Part shown: piece after piece, positions 14,250 through 22,821 of the stretch | How the letters are laid out: each line of letters starts with the position of its first letter | Position numbering within the stretch: position 1 is the stretch's first letter | From: Bifidobacterium breve | GTDB taxonomy: Bacteria > Actinomycetota > Actinomycetes > Nanopelagicales > Nanopelagicaceae | NCBI GenBank assembly: GCA_945866155.1 | Contig: CAMBGL010000005.1 | Span: 1-22,892, forward strand | Direction of reading: 5' to 3' | DNA: 22,892 bases | The notes under the pieces: model-generated | Seen by the model: only the letters and a program-made list of their open reading frames with translations | The model's database searches: none | What the model was told of the DNA's origin: nothing | Position numbers and translations under genes: made by a program

Positions 14250-15013
14250 GAAAATGGGCACTGGTAACAGGGGCCACCTCGGGAATCGGCGAAAGTTTCA
14301 CACGCTTACTCGCATCCCAAGGATTCAATATTGTCCTTGTTGCTCGCGATCATTCACGCTTGCTTGAGCGCGCAGAGTTTTTGAAAAGTAGCTACCAAGT
14401 TGAAACAGCAATCATTCAAGCAGATCTATCTTTAGATTCTGGATGTGCAATTGTTGAGCAATATTTGGCAGAGAATGAGATTGAAGTTCTTGTAAATAAT
14501 GCTGGTTTCGGTATCAAGTATGCATTTACAACAAGTTCGATAGTCGCTGAAGAAGAATTATTGAATGTGCTCGTGCGCGCTCCTATGCGTTGTATGCATG
14601 TTGTACTTCCTAAAATGAAAGAAAGAAATTCTGGAACAATTATTAATGTTTCATCCGTTGCTAGTTGGATAGCCGGTGGTACATATAGCGCGTCGAAGTC
14701 TTACCTCACTGTCTTATCCGAATCCATTCATATGGAATTATCAAAAACAAATATAAAAATTATGGCGCTCTGCCCAGGCTTTACGCATACTGAATTTCAT
14801 CAACGCGGGAAAATGAAAATGTCAGCACTTCCCGAATTCATGTGGCTTACATCCGATACGGTGGCAAAAAAAGCATGGAGTGATAGCCAGGCAGGTAAGG
14901 CGATATCTGTTCCAGGTTGGCAATACCTATTACTGAGTACCTTTGCGCGTTTCTCTCCACGCCCTATTGTGCGAAAACTAGGAATCAATATTCGAGCCAG
15001 ACAAAGGCGTTAG
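14246..15013 (+). CDS. Short-chain dehydrogenase/reductase
   Basis: 255 residues, a classical SDR. TGATSGIG (about 8-15) binds NAD(P), and ARD after the second strand suggests NADP preference. LVNNAGFG is the NNAG motif. Ser in INVSSVASW, with Tyr and Lys in YSASKSYL, forms the catalytic group, and CPGFTHTEFH closes the cofactor site. The ATG overlaps the TGA of the GMC gene (ATGA), so both products are made together and may act on the same alcohol/ketone chemistry. The substrate is unknown. About 100 bp of non-coding sequence follow; I see only a 10-bp palindrome AGCCATGGCT (15074-15083) there. Confidence 0.93.
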   Translation: MRKWALVTGATSGIGESFTRLLASQGFNIVLVARDHSRLLERAEFLKSSYQVETAIIQADLSLDSGCAIVEQYLAENEIEVLVNNAGFGIKYAFTTSSIVAEEELLNVLVRAPMRCMHVVLPKMKERNSGTIINVSSVASWIAGGTYSASKSYLTVLSESIHMELSKTNIKIMALCPGFTHTEFHQRGKMKMSALPEFMWLTSDTVAKKAWSDSQAGKAISVPGWQYLLLSTFARFSPRPIVRKLGINIRARQRR

Positions 15014-15114
15014 GCCCGCAATTCACATAAATTTCACAGCGGTATGGCCAAGTTTATCCCGCAAATCTCAGGGAGCCATGGCTACCATTGTCAGATAATC
15101 AATGGAGGTTTTAG

Positions 15115-15744
15115 ATGTTTCGCAAGATTGCTATTTCATCAATCGCTGGTCTTCTAGTCGCTGGTGTAGTCACTGCAGTTCCTGCAAGTGCTGCCGTAAA
15201 GATCAGTAATGGCACCCCCTGCTCAAAGTCAGGTGCAACATCAAAGACAAGTAATGGCACTTACAAGTGTGCAAAGAATCCAACAGTCAAGAATTCAAAA
15301 TTGACTTGGCTATCAACTGATTGCCTTACTACTGCTAACTCATATACAACGACTAAGGCAAATCTTCCAAAGATTAAGACATCAACCGATGCCACTGTCG
15401 CCCAACTCGATCTTGAAATTGCAGCAACACAAAAATCTATGGCAGATGCAGCACTTGCTATTCCAAAATTCCAAGCTGAATTAGATAAAGCAAAAGCGGC
15501 TCTTGCACTTGTTCAAGCAGATGCAGCAAATCTTGCAAAAAATAAAGCAACTATTGATAAGTGGAAAGAAGCAATCAAAGCTTGGGAAAAGGCAATCGCT
15601 GGTTCAGGTTCCACCACATACCAACGCGCATTGACTCGCCAGACAACGTATCGTGGACAAGCACTTGCCCAATATACAAATGCTCAGAACGAGGTAAAAG
15701 ATGGCCTTGCTATGACGAAATTAATCTGTAGCAAAGGCTACTAA
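15115..15744 (+). CDS. Secreted coiled-coil protein of unknown function
   Basis: 209 residues. A Sec signal (about 1-27) ends ASA. A small domain (about 28-70) follows, with Gly-Thr-Pro-Cys-Ser-Lys, a Tyr-Lys-Cys pair and a Trp before a third Cys. Residues about 80-150 are Ala/Lys-rich heptad-like sequence (LDLEIAATQKSMADAAL..., FQAELDKAKAALAL) likely to form a coiled coil. A fourth Cys lies near the C-terminus (LICSKGY). GGAGG 7 nt before the ATG fixes the start. I recall similar Cys/Gly/Tyr-Lys-Cys repeats in secreted proteins of aquatic actinobacteria but cannot name a family. It is free-standing, with its own upstream gap and no coupling to neighbours. Extracellular or cell-surface location is the only safe inference. 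Confidence 0.85.
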   Translation: MFRKIAISSIAGLLVAGVVTAVPASAAVKISNGTPCSKSGATSKTSNGTYKCAKNPTVKNSKLTWLSTDCLTTANSYTTTKANLPKIKTSTDATVAQLDLEIAATQKSMADAALAIPKFQAELDKAKAALALVQADAANLAKNKATIDKWKEAIKAWEKAIAGSGSTTYQRALTRQTTYRGQALAQYTNAQNEVKDGLAMTKLICSKGY

Positions 15745-15797
15745 TCCTTAGGCTGTCCCTATTCTTAGAGATAAGAAAAAGTAATTTACTGGGGTAG

Positions 15798-17168
15798 GTG
15801 AGAGAGCAAAAGATACTCAGGCTCTCTCTTCCTATTCTCATACTTCTTCATCTGCTTATTGGGCAATTCTCTAGCTCTCCACTTGCCATCAATGAAATAT
15901 TTTTATACAACTTTGCTGTACTAATCATTGTTTTACGTGTTGCTAGAAATTTTAGTGAATCAAATCGGATTGCAATTATTTCTATTTCAATCGCTTTTAG
16001 TCTGTGGGGATTTGGTTCTCTAATATCGAGTATTTCCTCGTTTTATGATCTCTCATCTCATGCACAAATACTTGCAAATACTTTCTACCTTCTCTTTTAC
16101 CCGTTTGCCCTCATTGGATTACCTAGGATCTCTTCGCCAAAGAATAAATTATCTTCACTTGAAGTAATGGATGCCTCCATTATCGGCTTAGGTTTGAGTT
16201 CACTCGTCACTGCATTTTTGATAAAGCCAGTGCTTCCTAGCTTCAATGGCGATTTAGTCTCAACCTTCTTTTCAGTTTGTTTTCCAGTAGCCGACTTAGT
16301 ACTCATTACCGTCGTTGGGACATCATTTCTTACGCAATTGCGAGGAAAAAGAAGCGCCTTCTTGGCGCTAGGGATTCTCGCATTCACATTTTCGGATTTT
16401 CATTTTCTATGGCAAAGCGTCAATGGAACATATCGTTTCGGTTCTTTTGTAGATAATGGTTGGTTGATCGCGCTAGCCCTTATCAGTGAATCGTTGTGGC
16501 ATAGAGGGGATATAACTAATTCACAGAAGAGCGTGAACCCAATCATGCTTACAATTTCAGTTTTTCTCAGCGCTACCCTCTTGGCAATAGTTGCCCTCAA
16601 CCCAGGTTACTTCCCAAGTTTTATTCTCTTTCCAACGATTGCGACTCTGCTACTCGCATTTTTCCGAATGACTATCGCCTTGAAAGAAGCGCGCGCTATT
16701 GGCGAAGAGAGAATTCTTGCTCGTACCGATGAACTCACTGGATTACCAAATCGTCGTAAATTGATTGGAGAGCTTGCACTTTTTACTGATAAAGATGGTG
16801 CATTACTTCTACTAGATCTCGATGGTTTCAAACCGATAAACGATAGTCATGGCCATGAAATTGGTGACATTGTTCTGCAACAAGTAGCGGGGCGCTTCAG
16901 TAGAGCGCTACCGAATGATGCACTCTTGGCGCGTCTTGGAGGCGATGAGTTTGGAGTAATAGTTACTGGAAGTTACGAACACACTATGGAAGTTGCATTA
17001 GCACTGCACGCAACACTGAGTTATCCATTTCTTATTCGAGGAGAAAGTATCAATATCGGAGTAAGTATCGGACACATTACAAATGATGGATCTCAAGATC
17101 TCTTACGAAAAGCAGATCTAGCTATGTACCAAGCAAAGCGTGAGGGAATTGGCGTCTTTGCGGGTTAG
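15798..17168 (+). CDS. Membrane-bound GGDEF diguanylate cyclase
   Basis: 456 residues from a GTG. The first about 295 residues are a run of roughly eight to nine hydrophobic helices with no recognisable sensor name. The rest is a GGDEF domain: TDELTGLPNRRKL (about 310), LLLDLDGFKPINDSHGHEIGD, LARLGGDEFGV with GGDEF at about 381-385, and LLRKADLAMYQAKREG. All catalytic elements are intact, so it should make cyclic di-GMP from two GTP at the inner face of the membrane. The inhibitory I-site RxxD is absent: the matching residues read Pro-Asn-Asp-Ala. No EAL domain or c-di-GMP receptor is nearby. Its stop overlaps the convergent photolyase stop by 4 bp. Confidence 0.9.
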   Translation: MREQKILRLSLPILILLHLLIGQFSSSPLAINEIFLYNFAVLIIVLRVARNFSESNRIAIISISIAFSLWGFGSLISSISSFYDLSSHAQILANTFYLLFYPFALIGLPRISSPKNKLSSLEVMDASIIGLGLSSLVTAFLIKPVLPSFNGDLVSTFFSVCFPVADLVLITVVGTSFLTQLRGKRSAFLALGILAFTFSDFHFLWQSVNGTYRFGSFVDNGWLIALALISESLWHRGDITNSQKSVNPIMLTISVFLSATLLAIVALNPGYFPSFILFPTIATLLLAFFRMTIALKEARAIGEERILARTDELTGLPNRRKLIGELALFTDKDGALLLLDLDGFKPINDSHGHEIGDIVLQQVAGRFSRALPNDALLARLGGDEFGVIVTGSYEHTMEVALALHATLSYPFLIRGESINIGVSIGHITNDGSQDLLRKADLAMYQAKREGIGVFAG

Positions 17169-18529
17169 GTAGTTTTTATCTCTTCAAGGCGTGCCAGAGA
17201 TTCAAGACGCTCTGCAGCATGATCAACGATTCTTTCCATATAACCATTGTCATATGCTGTTGGAGCAAGCCAAGGTTCATGAATTTCATCAGCAGTGAGG
17301 TGCTCAAGTTCTGGCACATATTTTCGGATGTAGTCACCATTGGGATCAAAGCGCTTGCCTTGCTCAATTGGATTGAAGATTCGGTAATACGGGGATGCAT
17401 CTGTGCCGCATCCTGCTGTCCATTGCCAGCCATGAGAATTCGATGCAACATCAAAATCGACAAGGTGTTCCATAAAGAAATTTGCACCATGTTGCCATTC
17501 CAGATGTAAGTCTTTTACTAGAAATGACGCGACAACCATTCGGGTTCGATTATGCATCCATCCCTCGTGAAGTAATTGGCGCATCGCAGCATCTACAAAT
17601 GGGTAGCCAGTCTTGCCCTCACACCATGCAGTGAATTTCTCACCTGGTTCGTCATAACGCATCTGTGCAAACTTTGGTGCGTAATACTCGGTTTCTGTAT
17701 GTGGATTGTGAAAAAGAATATCGGCGTAAAACTCACGCCAAGCAATCTCTTTCCTAAAAACATCATGAGCCTTGCTCTCACCTAATTCTGCAAGCAATGT
17801 ACGTGGATGCACCTCGCCCCATTTCAATGGAGCGCTCATCTTGCTTGTGCCATCAATACCAGCCATATTTCGATCTTCGTCATACGTATCGAGTGCCTTA
17901 GCTTGAAATTGTTTGAATCTTTTTAGTGCAGCTTTTTCACCTGCTTCAGTTATGACTGCACCTGCAGGTAATTGCCAATCAGGAAATTCACGTGCAAAAC
18001 CCTCCGGTTTTATTGCAGGAATTACTTTCGGTGTAATTGCGGGCTTGCGCCAACCATGTGCGCACCATGCTTTATAGAAAGGCGTATACACGCGATAGGG
18101 AGTTGCATCACTTGGTTTGCGAACTCGCCCGGGTGCAACTGCATATGGACTCCCTGTTCGAACAAGTGGAATTCCTGCATCTTCACATTTCTGATCGCGC
18201 GCTGCGCCATATGGTTCATATTCTGCAGATACATGTACAGACGTGGCGTTATATCGCTGCATAAGATCTTTGAAAACATCTATGTAATCACCACTAATTA
18301 CGTGAAGCGCACCACCTAGTGATTCATCGAGTGCGCGCAATGACTGACCCAAATAGGCAAGACGCTTACTTCCCGCAGTTTTAATAAGTGATTTATCCAA
18401 GATAAAAACAGGAATGATTTTTTCACCAGCATCAATTGCTGCAAGGAGTGCGGGATGATCAGAAATACGCAGGTCTCTTCGAAACCAGAGAATGCTACGT
18501 GCCTCTTTTGCCATGGCTGATTCAATCAT
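17165..18529 (-). CDS. phrB: Deoxyribodipyrimidine photolyase (class I, FAD)
   Basis: 454 residues. The N-terminal antenna domain begins SILWFRRDLRISDHPALLAAI, followed by DATPYRVYTPFYKAW at the linker. The FAD domain has WREFYADILFHNP, GKTGYPFVDAAMRQLLHEGWMHNRTRMVVASFLVKDL, WQHGANFFMEHLVDFDVASNSHGWQWTAGCGTDASPYYRIFNP. These include the Trp residues used in electron transfer and the WMHNR flavin contact. It repairs UV-made cyclobutane pyrimidine dimers with blue light, fitting a surface-water organism. Two starts are possible: ATG 18529, lying in the loop of a perfect hairpin, or ATG 18514, just after it. Neither has a ribosome site. It lies 27 bp after the citrate synthase gene on the same strand. 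Confidence 0.95.
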   Translation of the reverse strand: MIESAMAKEARSILWFRRDLRISDHPALLAAIDAGEKIIPVFILDKSLIKTAGSKRLAYLGQSLRALDESLGGALHVISGDYIDVFKDLMQRYNATSVHVSAEYEPYGAARDQKCEDAGIPLVRTGSPYAVAPGRVRKPSDATPYRVYTPFYKAWCAHGWRKPAITPKVIPAIKPEGFAREFPDWQLPAGAVITEAGEKAALKRFKQFQAKALDTYDEDRNMAGIDGTSKMSAPLKWGEVHPRTLLAELGESKAHDVFRKEIAWREFYADILFHNPHTETEYYAPKFAQMRYDEPGEKFTAWCEGKTGYPFVDAAMRQLLHEGWMHNRTRMVVASFLVKDLHLEWQHGANFFMEHLVDFDVASNSHGWQWTAGCGTDASPYYRIFNPIEQGKRFDPNGDYIRKYVPELEHLTADEIHEPWLAPTAYDNGYMERIVDHAAERLESLARLEEIKTT

Positions 18530-18539
18530 TTTGAATCAG
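18517..18539. repeat. Perfect 9-bp inverted repeat at the photolyase start
   Basis: CTGATTCAA, a 5-nt loop, TTGAATCAG. The ATG at 18529 sits in the loop. There is no T-run, so it is not a typical terminator. It could hide or present the start codon, or bind a dimeric regulator. Confidence 0.6.
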
Positions 18540-18556
18540 ATAAAGCACTTTAGAAA

Positions 18557-19672
18557 TTAGCGGTGTAGCTGCTCCACTGTTGCATCCCAGCCCTGTACGT
18601 CTTCAGGCTTGCGAGGTGCCTTACCAACGTAGCGAGCAGATGGACGAATCAAACGTCCTGTGCGCTTTTGCTCCAAAATATGTGCAGACCAGCCAGCAGT
18701 ACGTGCTGCGGTAAACATTGAAGTAAAAAGATGTGAAGGTACTTCTGCGAAATCCAAAATGATCGCTGCCCAGAACTCAACATTGGTTTCTAGAACACGA
18801 TCAGGTTGGCGCTCATGAAGTTCTTTTAGCGCTGCCTTTTCTAACGCTTCTGCAACTGCATAACGTGGAGCATTCAATTCTTTAGCTGTGCGGCGTAGTG
18901 TGCGAGCGCGTGGATCTTCAGCGCGATAAACACGGTGACCAAATCCCATCAAACGCTCTTTGCGATCTAACAAACCTTTGACATATGCAGTTGCATCGCC
19001 AGACTTTTCTACTTCTTCAATCATGTGCAATACACGAGAAGGCGCACCGCCGTGAAGTGGACCTGACATTGCACCAATTGCACCAGAGAGTGCAGCTGCA
19101 ACGTCGGCACCTGTTGATGCAATTACTCGAGCAGTAAATGTTGAAGCATTCATTCCGTGTTCTGCAGCAGATACAAAGTAAGCATCGATTGCGCGAACGT
19201 GTGCTGGATCTGGTTCACCGCGCCAGCGAATCATCATTCGTTCTACAACTGTATGTGCTTTATCAATTTCAGATTCTGGAACTGCTGGTGCATATATTCC
19301 GCGAGCAGCTTGCGCTAAATAAGAAAGAACCATGACGGATGCACGCGCTAAGTTGCTGCGTGCTTCAGCATCATCAATATCGAGTAGCGGTTTGAATCCC
19401 CATGCTGGCGCTAACATTGAAATTGCTGCTTGTACATCTACACGAACATCACCTGAGTGCACTGGGAGTGGAAACTTTTCTGCATTTGGAAGACCAGGAT
19501 TGAATTCGTCATCAACGAGTAATCCCCATACGTTTCCAAATGAAACACGACCTACTAGGTCATCGATATCAACGCCGCGGTAGCGAAGCGCACTACCTTC
19601 TTTATCTGGTTCAGCAATCTCTGATTCAAAAGCAATGACACCTTCTAAACCTGGCTTGAAATCATCAGACAC
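18557..19672 (-). CDS. Citrate synthase (actinobacterial short form)
   Basis: 371 residues. It makes citrate from oxaloacetate and acetyl-CoA at the entry to the TCA cycle. GVDIDDLVG marks the N-terminus. SGPLHGGAPSRV (catalytic His) and GFGHRVYRAEDPRARTL (second His) are intact. The acid residue motif reads NVEFW, with Glu where most citrate synthases have Asp; I recall NVEFW as normal in this actinobacterial subgroup. C-terminal RPSARYVG is the CoA-binding end. The start GTG has GGGAG 7 nt upstream. It is divergent from pdxH across 95 bp and the photolyase follows on the same strand. It could be called citrate synthase 2 (citA-type); a main gltA elsewhere cannot be excluded. Confidence 0.94.
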   Translation of the reverse strand: MSDDFKPGLEGVIAFESEIAEPDKEGSALRYRGVDIDDLVGRVSFGNVWGLLVDDEFNPGLPNAEKFPLPVHSGDVRVDVQAAISMLAPAWGFKPLLDIDDAEARSNLARASVMVLSYLAQAARGIYAPAVPESEIDKAHTVVERMMIRWRGEPDPAHVRAIDAYFVSAAEHGMNASTFTARVIASTGADVAAALSGAIGAMSGPLHGGAPSRVLHMIEEVEKSGDATAYVKGLLDRKERLMGFGHRVYRAEDPRARTLRRTAKELNAPRYAVAEALEKAALKELHERQPDRVLETNVEFWAAIILDFAEVPSHLFTSMFTAARTAGWSAHILEQKRTGRLIRPSARYVGKAPRKPEDVQGWDATVEQLHR

Positions 19673-19724
19673 GCTGTGCTCCCTTATTTGTAATTACGAG
19701 CCTAATTCTGCACCTATTTGCGGT

Positions 19725-19738
19725 GTGGTCATAACCAC
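19725..19738. promoter_or_regulatory. Inverted repeat in the citrate synthase-pdxH divergent region
   Basis: GTGGT-CATA-ACCAC, 5-bp arms in the middle of the 95-bp shared upstream region. The position suits an operator serving both genes. The regulator is unknown and chance is possible. Confidence 0.3.
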
Positions 19739-19767
19739 TTGGAATTGAAGATGACGCCAAGGCCAAA

Positions 19768-20451
19768 GTGACGTTAGATACATCTATGGAAGAGAACCGC
19801 TTAGATCGAGACGCTATCCGTGCAATGCGCCGCTCCTATGGCGAGGCTGGCTTGGAGTCACTTCCCGAGGATCCATTTGTTGCATTCTCACAATGGCTAG
19901 CAGAGGCTGCCTCCATTCCGGCAATTGTTGAAGCAAATGCAATGGTGCTTTCCACCGTAGATGATGGCGATCAAATTAGTACTCGCACCGTTTTACTCAA
20001 AGATATTTCAGAGGGTGGATTTACATTCTTCACAAATTACTCTTCACGAAAAGCACGCGCTATTGAACTCAACCAAAACGTTGCACTCCTATTTCCTTGG
20101 TATGTGATGGAGCGACAAGTTGCAATTAGTGGAGTGACTGAAAAAATTAGTGCGCAAGAATCTGCCGACTATTTTGCAACGCGGCCCTGGTCTAGCCAAA
20201 TTGGTGCGTGGGCAAGTCATCAGTCCTCGCCACTTTCCTCGCGCGAAGAACTTGAACAACGTTTTATTGGTGCCGCACAAAAATGGCCCGAGGGAACTAC
20301 CGTTCCAGTTCCACCGCATTGGGGCGGGTATCGCGTTACTCCATTGTCGATTGAATTCTGGCAAGGTCGTTATTCAAGACTGCATGACCGATTGCGCTAT
20401 GAGCGGGATAACAGTTCTGCTAATTGGGTAATCACTCGTTACTACCCTTAG
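19768..20451 (+). CDS. pdxH: Pyridoxamine/pyridoxine 5'-phosphate oxidase
   Basis: 227 residues, the normal length. It is an FMN enzyme that oxidises PNP or PMP to pyridoxal 5'-phosphate. Signatures: MRRSYGEAGL...DPFVAFSQWLAEA at the N-terminus, ISTRTVLLKDISEGGFTFFTNYSSRKARAI (FMN phosphate contacts), and the C-terminal PPHWGGYRVTPLSIEFWQGRYSRLHDRLRY, which carries PLP/FMN contacts. The start GTG has AAGG 5 nt upstream. An in-frame ATG at 19786 is an alternative and would remove 6 residues. serC, a PLP-dependent enzyme, starts 3 bp after the stop, so cofactor and enzyme genes sit side by side. Confidence 0.95.
   Translation: MTLDTSMEENRLDRDAIRAMRRSYGEAGLESLPEDPFVAFSQWLAEAASIPAIVEANAMVLSTVDDGDQISTRTVLLKDISEGGFTFFTNYSSRKARAIELNQNVALLFPWYVMERQVAISGVTEKISAQESADYFATRPWSSQIGAWASHQSSPLSSREELEQRFIGAAQKWPEGTTVPVPPHWGGYRVTPLSIEFWQGRYSRLHDRLRYERDNSSANWVITRYYP
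20443..20448 (+). promoter_or_regulatory. -10 box (TACCCT) for leaderless serC
   Basis: TACCCT lies 6 nt before the serC ATG and inside the last codons of pdxH, with the same hexamer and spacing as at purU. serC may therefore have its own leaderless promoter in addition to readthrough from pdxH. Confidence 0.45.
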
Positions 20452-20454
20452 GCT

Positions 20455-21579
20455 ATGGGTGTGAGCAACGATATAAAGATCCCAGATAACATCAAACCAA
20501 AAGATGGTCGTTTTGGTTGTGGCCCCTCAAAAATTCGCCCCGAAGCACTGAGTGCACTTATTCAAAGTGGCGCATCAATACTTGGAACATCACACAGACA
20601 AAAGCCTGTGAAAAATGTTGTTCATGATGTTCGCGAAGGGCTCACATCACTATTTTCATTGCCAGAAGGTTATGAAGTCATTCTTGGTAATGGTGGATCG
20701 ACTGCATTTTGGGATATCGCAACATTTGGCTTAATTGAAAAGCGTTCACAACATTTAGTTTTTGGAGAGTTTTCTTCTAAGTTCGCAATAGCTGCCGCAG
20801 AAGCACCATTTCTTGGAGATCCAACAGTTATCAAATCTGAGCCAGGTACACATCCTGTTGCAGTTGCTGAAGCAGGAATCGATACATACGCACTTACTCA
20901 TAATGAAACAAGTACTGGTGTTTCAATGCCAATTATTCGCCCAGCTGGTACAGAGGGTGCAATCGTCCTAGTTGATGCAACAAGTGCTGCTGGTGGGCTC
21001 AGTGTTGATATGAAGCAATGCGATACCTATTACTTTGCACCACAGAAATCTTTTGCATCCGATGGTGGGCTCTGGATCGCAATCATGAGCCCTGCTGCTA
21101 TTGCACGCGCTGAAAAAATCAAAGCTGATAAGCGTTGGGTGCCAGCATTTTTTGACCTTGGAATTGCAATTGAGAATTCACGACTTGATCAGACATATAA
21201 CACTCCAGCACTTGCCACAATTATTCTGCTTGCAGAACAAATTGAGTGGATGAATAGCAATGGCGGACTCTCATTTGCTGCCGGACGTAGCGCACAATCT
21301 GCATCAAAGCTTTATGCATGGGCTGAAAAGACCTCATACACAACACCATTTGTAACTGATCCAGCAATGCGTTCAAATGTAGTTGGAACAATCAACTTTG
21401 ATGACTCTATTGATGCAACCAAGGTTGCTGCAGCACTTCGTGCAAATGGAATTATAGATACAGAGCCATACCGCAAACTAGGAAAAAACCAACTTCGCGT
21501 CGGTATGTTCCCTGCAGTTGAGCCAAGTGATATCGATGCACTTACGGCTTCAATTGACTTTGTTGTTGCAGCGCTCTAA
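20455..21579 (+). CDS. serC: Phosphoserine aminotransferase (mycobacterial type)
   Basis: 374 residues. It is PLP-dependent and converts 3-phosphohydroxypyruvate plus glutamate to phosphoserine in serine synthesis. The sequence follows the actinobacterial SerC pattern: IKPKDGRFGCGPSKIRPEAL, LGTSHRQKPVKNV, EVILGNGGSTAFWD, LTHNETSTGV, VDATSAAGG, and YYFAPQKSFASDGGLW with the PLP Lys at about residue 198. The C-terminus LRVGMFPAVEPSDIDALTASIDFVV is conserved. It follows pdxH by 3 bp and precedes an MFS transporter by 7 bp, so an operon is likely. Serine also feeds the folate one-carbon pool. Confidence 0.96.
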   Translation: MGVSNDIKIPDNIKPKDGRFGCGPSKIRPEALSALIQSGASILGTSHRQKPVKNVVHDVREGLTSLFSLPEGYEVILGNGGSTAFWDIATFGLIEKRSQHLVFGEFSSKFAIAAAEAPFLGDPTVIKSEPGTHPVAVAEAGIDTYALTHNETSTGVSMPIIRPAGTEGAIVLVDATSAAGGLSVDMKQCDTYYFAPQKSFASDGGLWIAIMSPAAIARAEKIKADKRWVPAFFDLGIAIENSRLDQTYNTPALATIILLAEQIEWMNSNGGLSFAAGRSAQSASKLYAWAEKTSYTTPFVTDPAMRSNVVGTINFDDSIDATKVAAALRANGIIDTEPYRKLGKNQLRVGMFPAVEPSDIDALTASIDFVVAAL

Positions 21580-21586
21580 CTAGTTC

Positions 21587-22744
21587 ATGCCACTTACCTT
21601 CAAGCGCGATAAGGTCTTTTGGACCATCGGTGCTCAAGCAATTGTTATCAACTATTACTTAGGTGGTTTTAGTCCTGCGCAGCCATTGCTTCGCGCTGAT
21701 CAAGGAACATCACTTACCGTTGCGGGATTACACGGAACTGCAATGGGAATTGCTGCAATTATCGCCGGGTTTTCAGTTCCGCATCTAGTCCATAAATATG
21801 GGCGTATCAAAACTACCTGGATAGGGGTGAATATCTTCTCTGTCGGGGTACTGATGTTTGTGCTTGGCCCAGGAATTGGCTTTACATTGTTCGCAACATT
21901 TCTAACTGGCTTTGGTACTTCAACAATTATTAGCAACATGGTGACAATTCTTGCGCAGCACTATAAGAGCGCAGCTGCCCTTGCAATTCCTCAAACAAAT
22001 GCAATTGGCTCAGCTGGGTACGTGATGGGAACGCTCATCGTTGGAATTCTTGCTGGCACAACTATTAGTTGGCGTTGGGGACTACTACTTCCCTTGCCAA
22101 TTGCTCTCATTACCTATTTTGTTTCTCGTGATAAAAATGCTGAATTACATGTTCCGCATGAAGATGGTCCACAACGCGGCAAACTTCCTCGCCACTACTG
22201 GATTGCATTCTTTGGCTTCTTCTGCAGTATTTCAAGTGAGTTCGCAATTACATTCTGGTCTGCAGCGCTGCTTCGTGAGCGTGTAGGTTCAACCGCTGCT
22301 GTTTCAACAATATGTATTGTTGCAGTTGGCTCCGGTATGGCAATTGGGCGCTGGTATGGAGGAATTGTTCTCAAGAAACTTGCTGTTGATCATCAGTTAG
22401 CTGCTGCGATCACACTACAACTTATTAGTTTTATGATTTTCTGGTTTTCTCATAACTTAGTTGGTTCTCTCATTGCACTCTTTGGTGTGGGACTAGGAAT
22501 CTCAACTCAATTTAGTCTCTCATCAGTGCGACTCATCACATTGAGTAATAACAAACCAGATTTAGCGATTGCCCGAAGTTCCATTGCCGCCGGTCTTGCT
22601 ATTGGTCTTGCGCCATTCATATTAGGTGTCCTTGGTGATCACCTTGGCATATCCCGGGCATACATGATGGTTCCAGTCCTTATAATAATTTCTTTAGTTA
22701 TTACTCTATTGATTCCATCAAAAATAGAAAGTCTTCGGGCGTGA
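21587..22744 (+). CDS. MFS transporter of unknown substrate
   Basis: 385 residues with about 12 hydrophobic helices in two sets of six, separated by a charged central loop (SRDKNAELHVPHEDGPQRGKLPRHY, about 180-205). After the second helix, VHKYGRIKTTWIG corresponds to the MFS motif A loop. Short polar loops and no large extra domains indicate a small-molecule permease or exporter. The ATG lies 7 bp after the serC stop and has no clear ribosome site, so translation may be coupled. The substrate cannot be inferred; proximity to serC does not by itself show a serine link. Confidence 0.88.
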   Translation: MPLTFKRDKVFWTIGAQAIVINYYLGGFSPAQPLLRADQGTSLTVAGLHGTAMGIAAIIAGFSVPHLVHKYGRIKTTWIGVNIFSVGVLMFVLGPGIGFTLFATFLTGFGTSTIISNMVTILAQHYKSAAALAIPQTNAIGSAGYVMGTLIVGILAGTTISWRWGLLLPLPIALITYFVSRDKNAELHVPHEDGPQRGKLPRHYWIAFFGFFCSISSEFAITFWSAALLRERVGSTAAVSTICIVAVGSGMAIGRWYGGIVLKKLAVDHQLAAAITLQLISFMIFWFSHNLVGSLIALFGVGLGISTQFSLSSVRLITLSNNKPDLAIARSSIAAGLAIGLAPFILGVLGDHLGISRAYMMVPVLIIISLVITLLIPSKIESLRA

Positions 22745-22821
22745 ATTATAAAACGAGACGTTTAGTTACTCTGATAACCCTTTTCGGACTTATTGTTCTT
22801 GTCGCTATCAGTGGCCTTTAG
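22741..22821 (+). CDS. Candidate 26-residue single-helix membrane peptide
   Basis: A GTG overlapping the MFS stop (GTGA) opens 26 codons: MNYKTRRLVTLITLFGLIVL and then VAISGL. The basic N-terminus followed by about 18 hydrophobic residues is a typical one-helix small membrane protein, and the 4-bp overlap is typical of coupled genes. Against it, the last two-thirds lie opposite a partial minus-strand frame that also looks coding. At most one is likely to be right unless the genes overlap tail to tail. Confidence 0.33.
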   Translation: MNYKTRRLVTLITLFGLIVLVAISGL

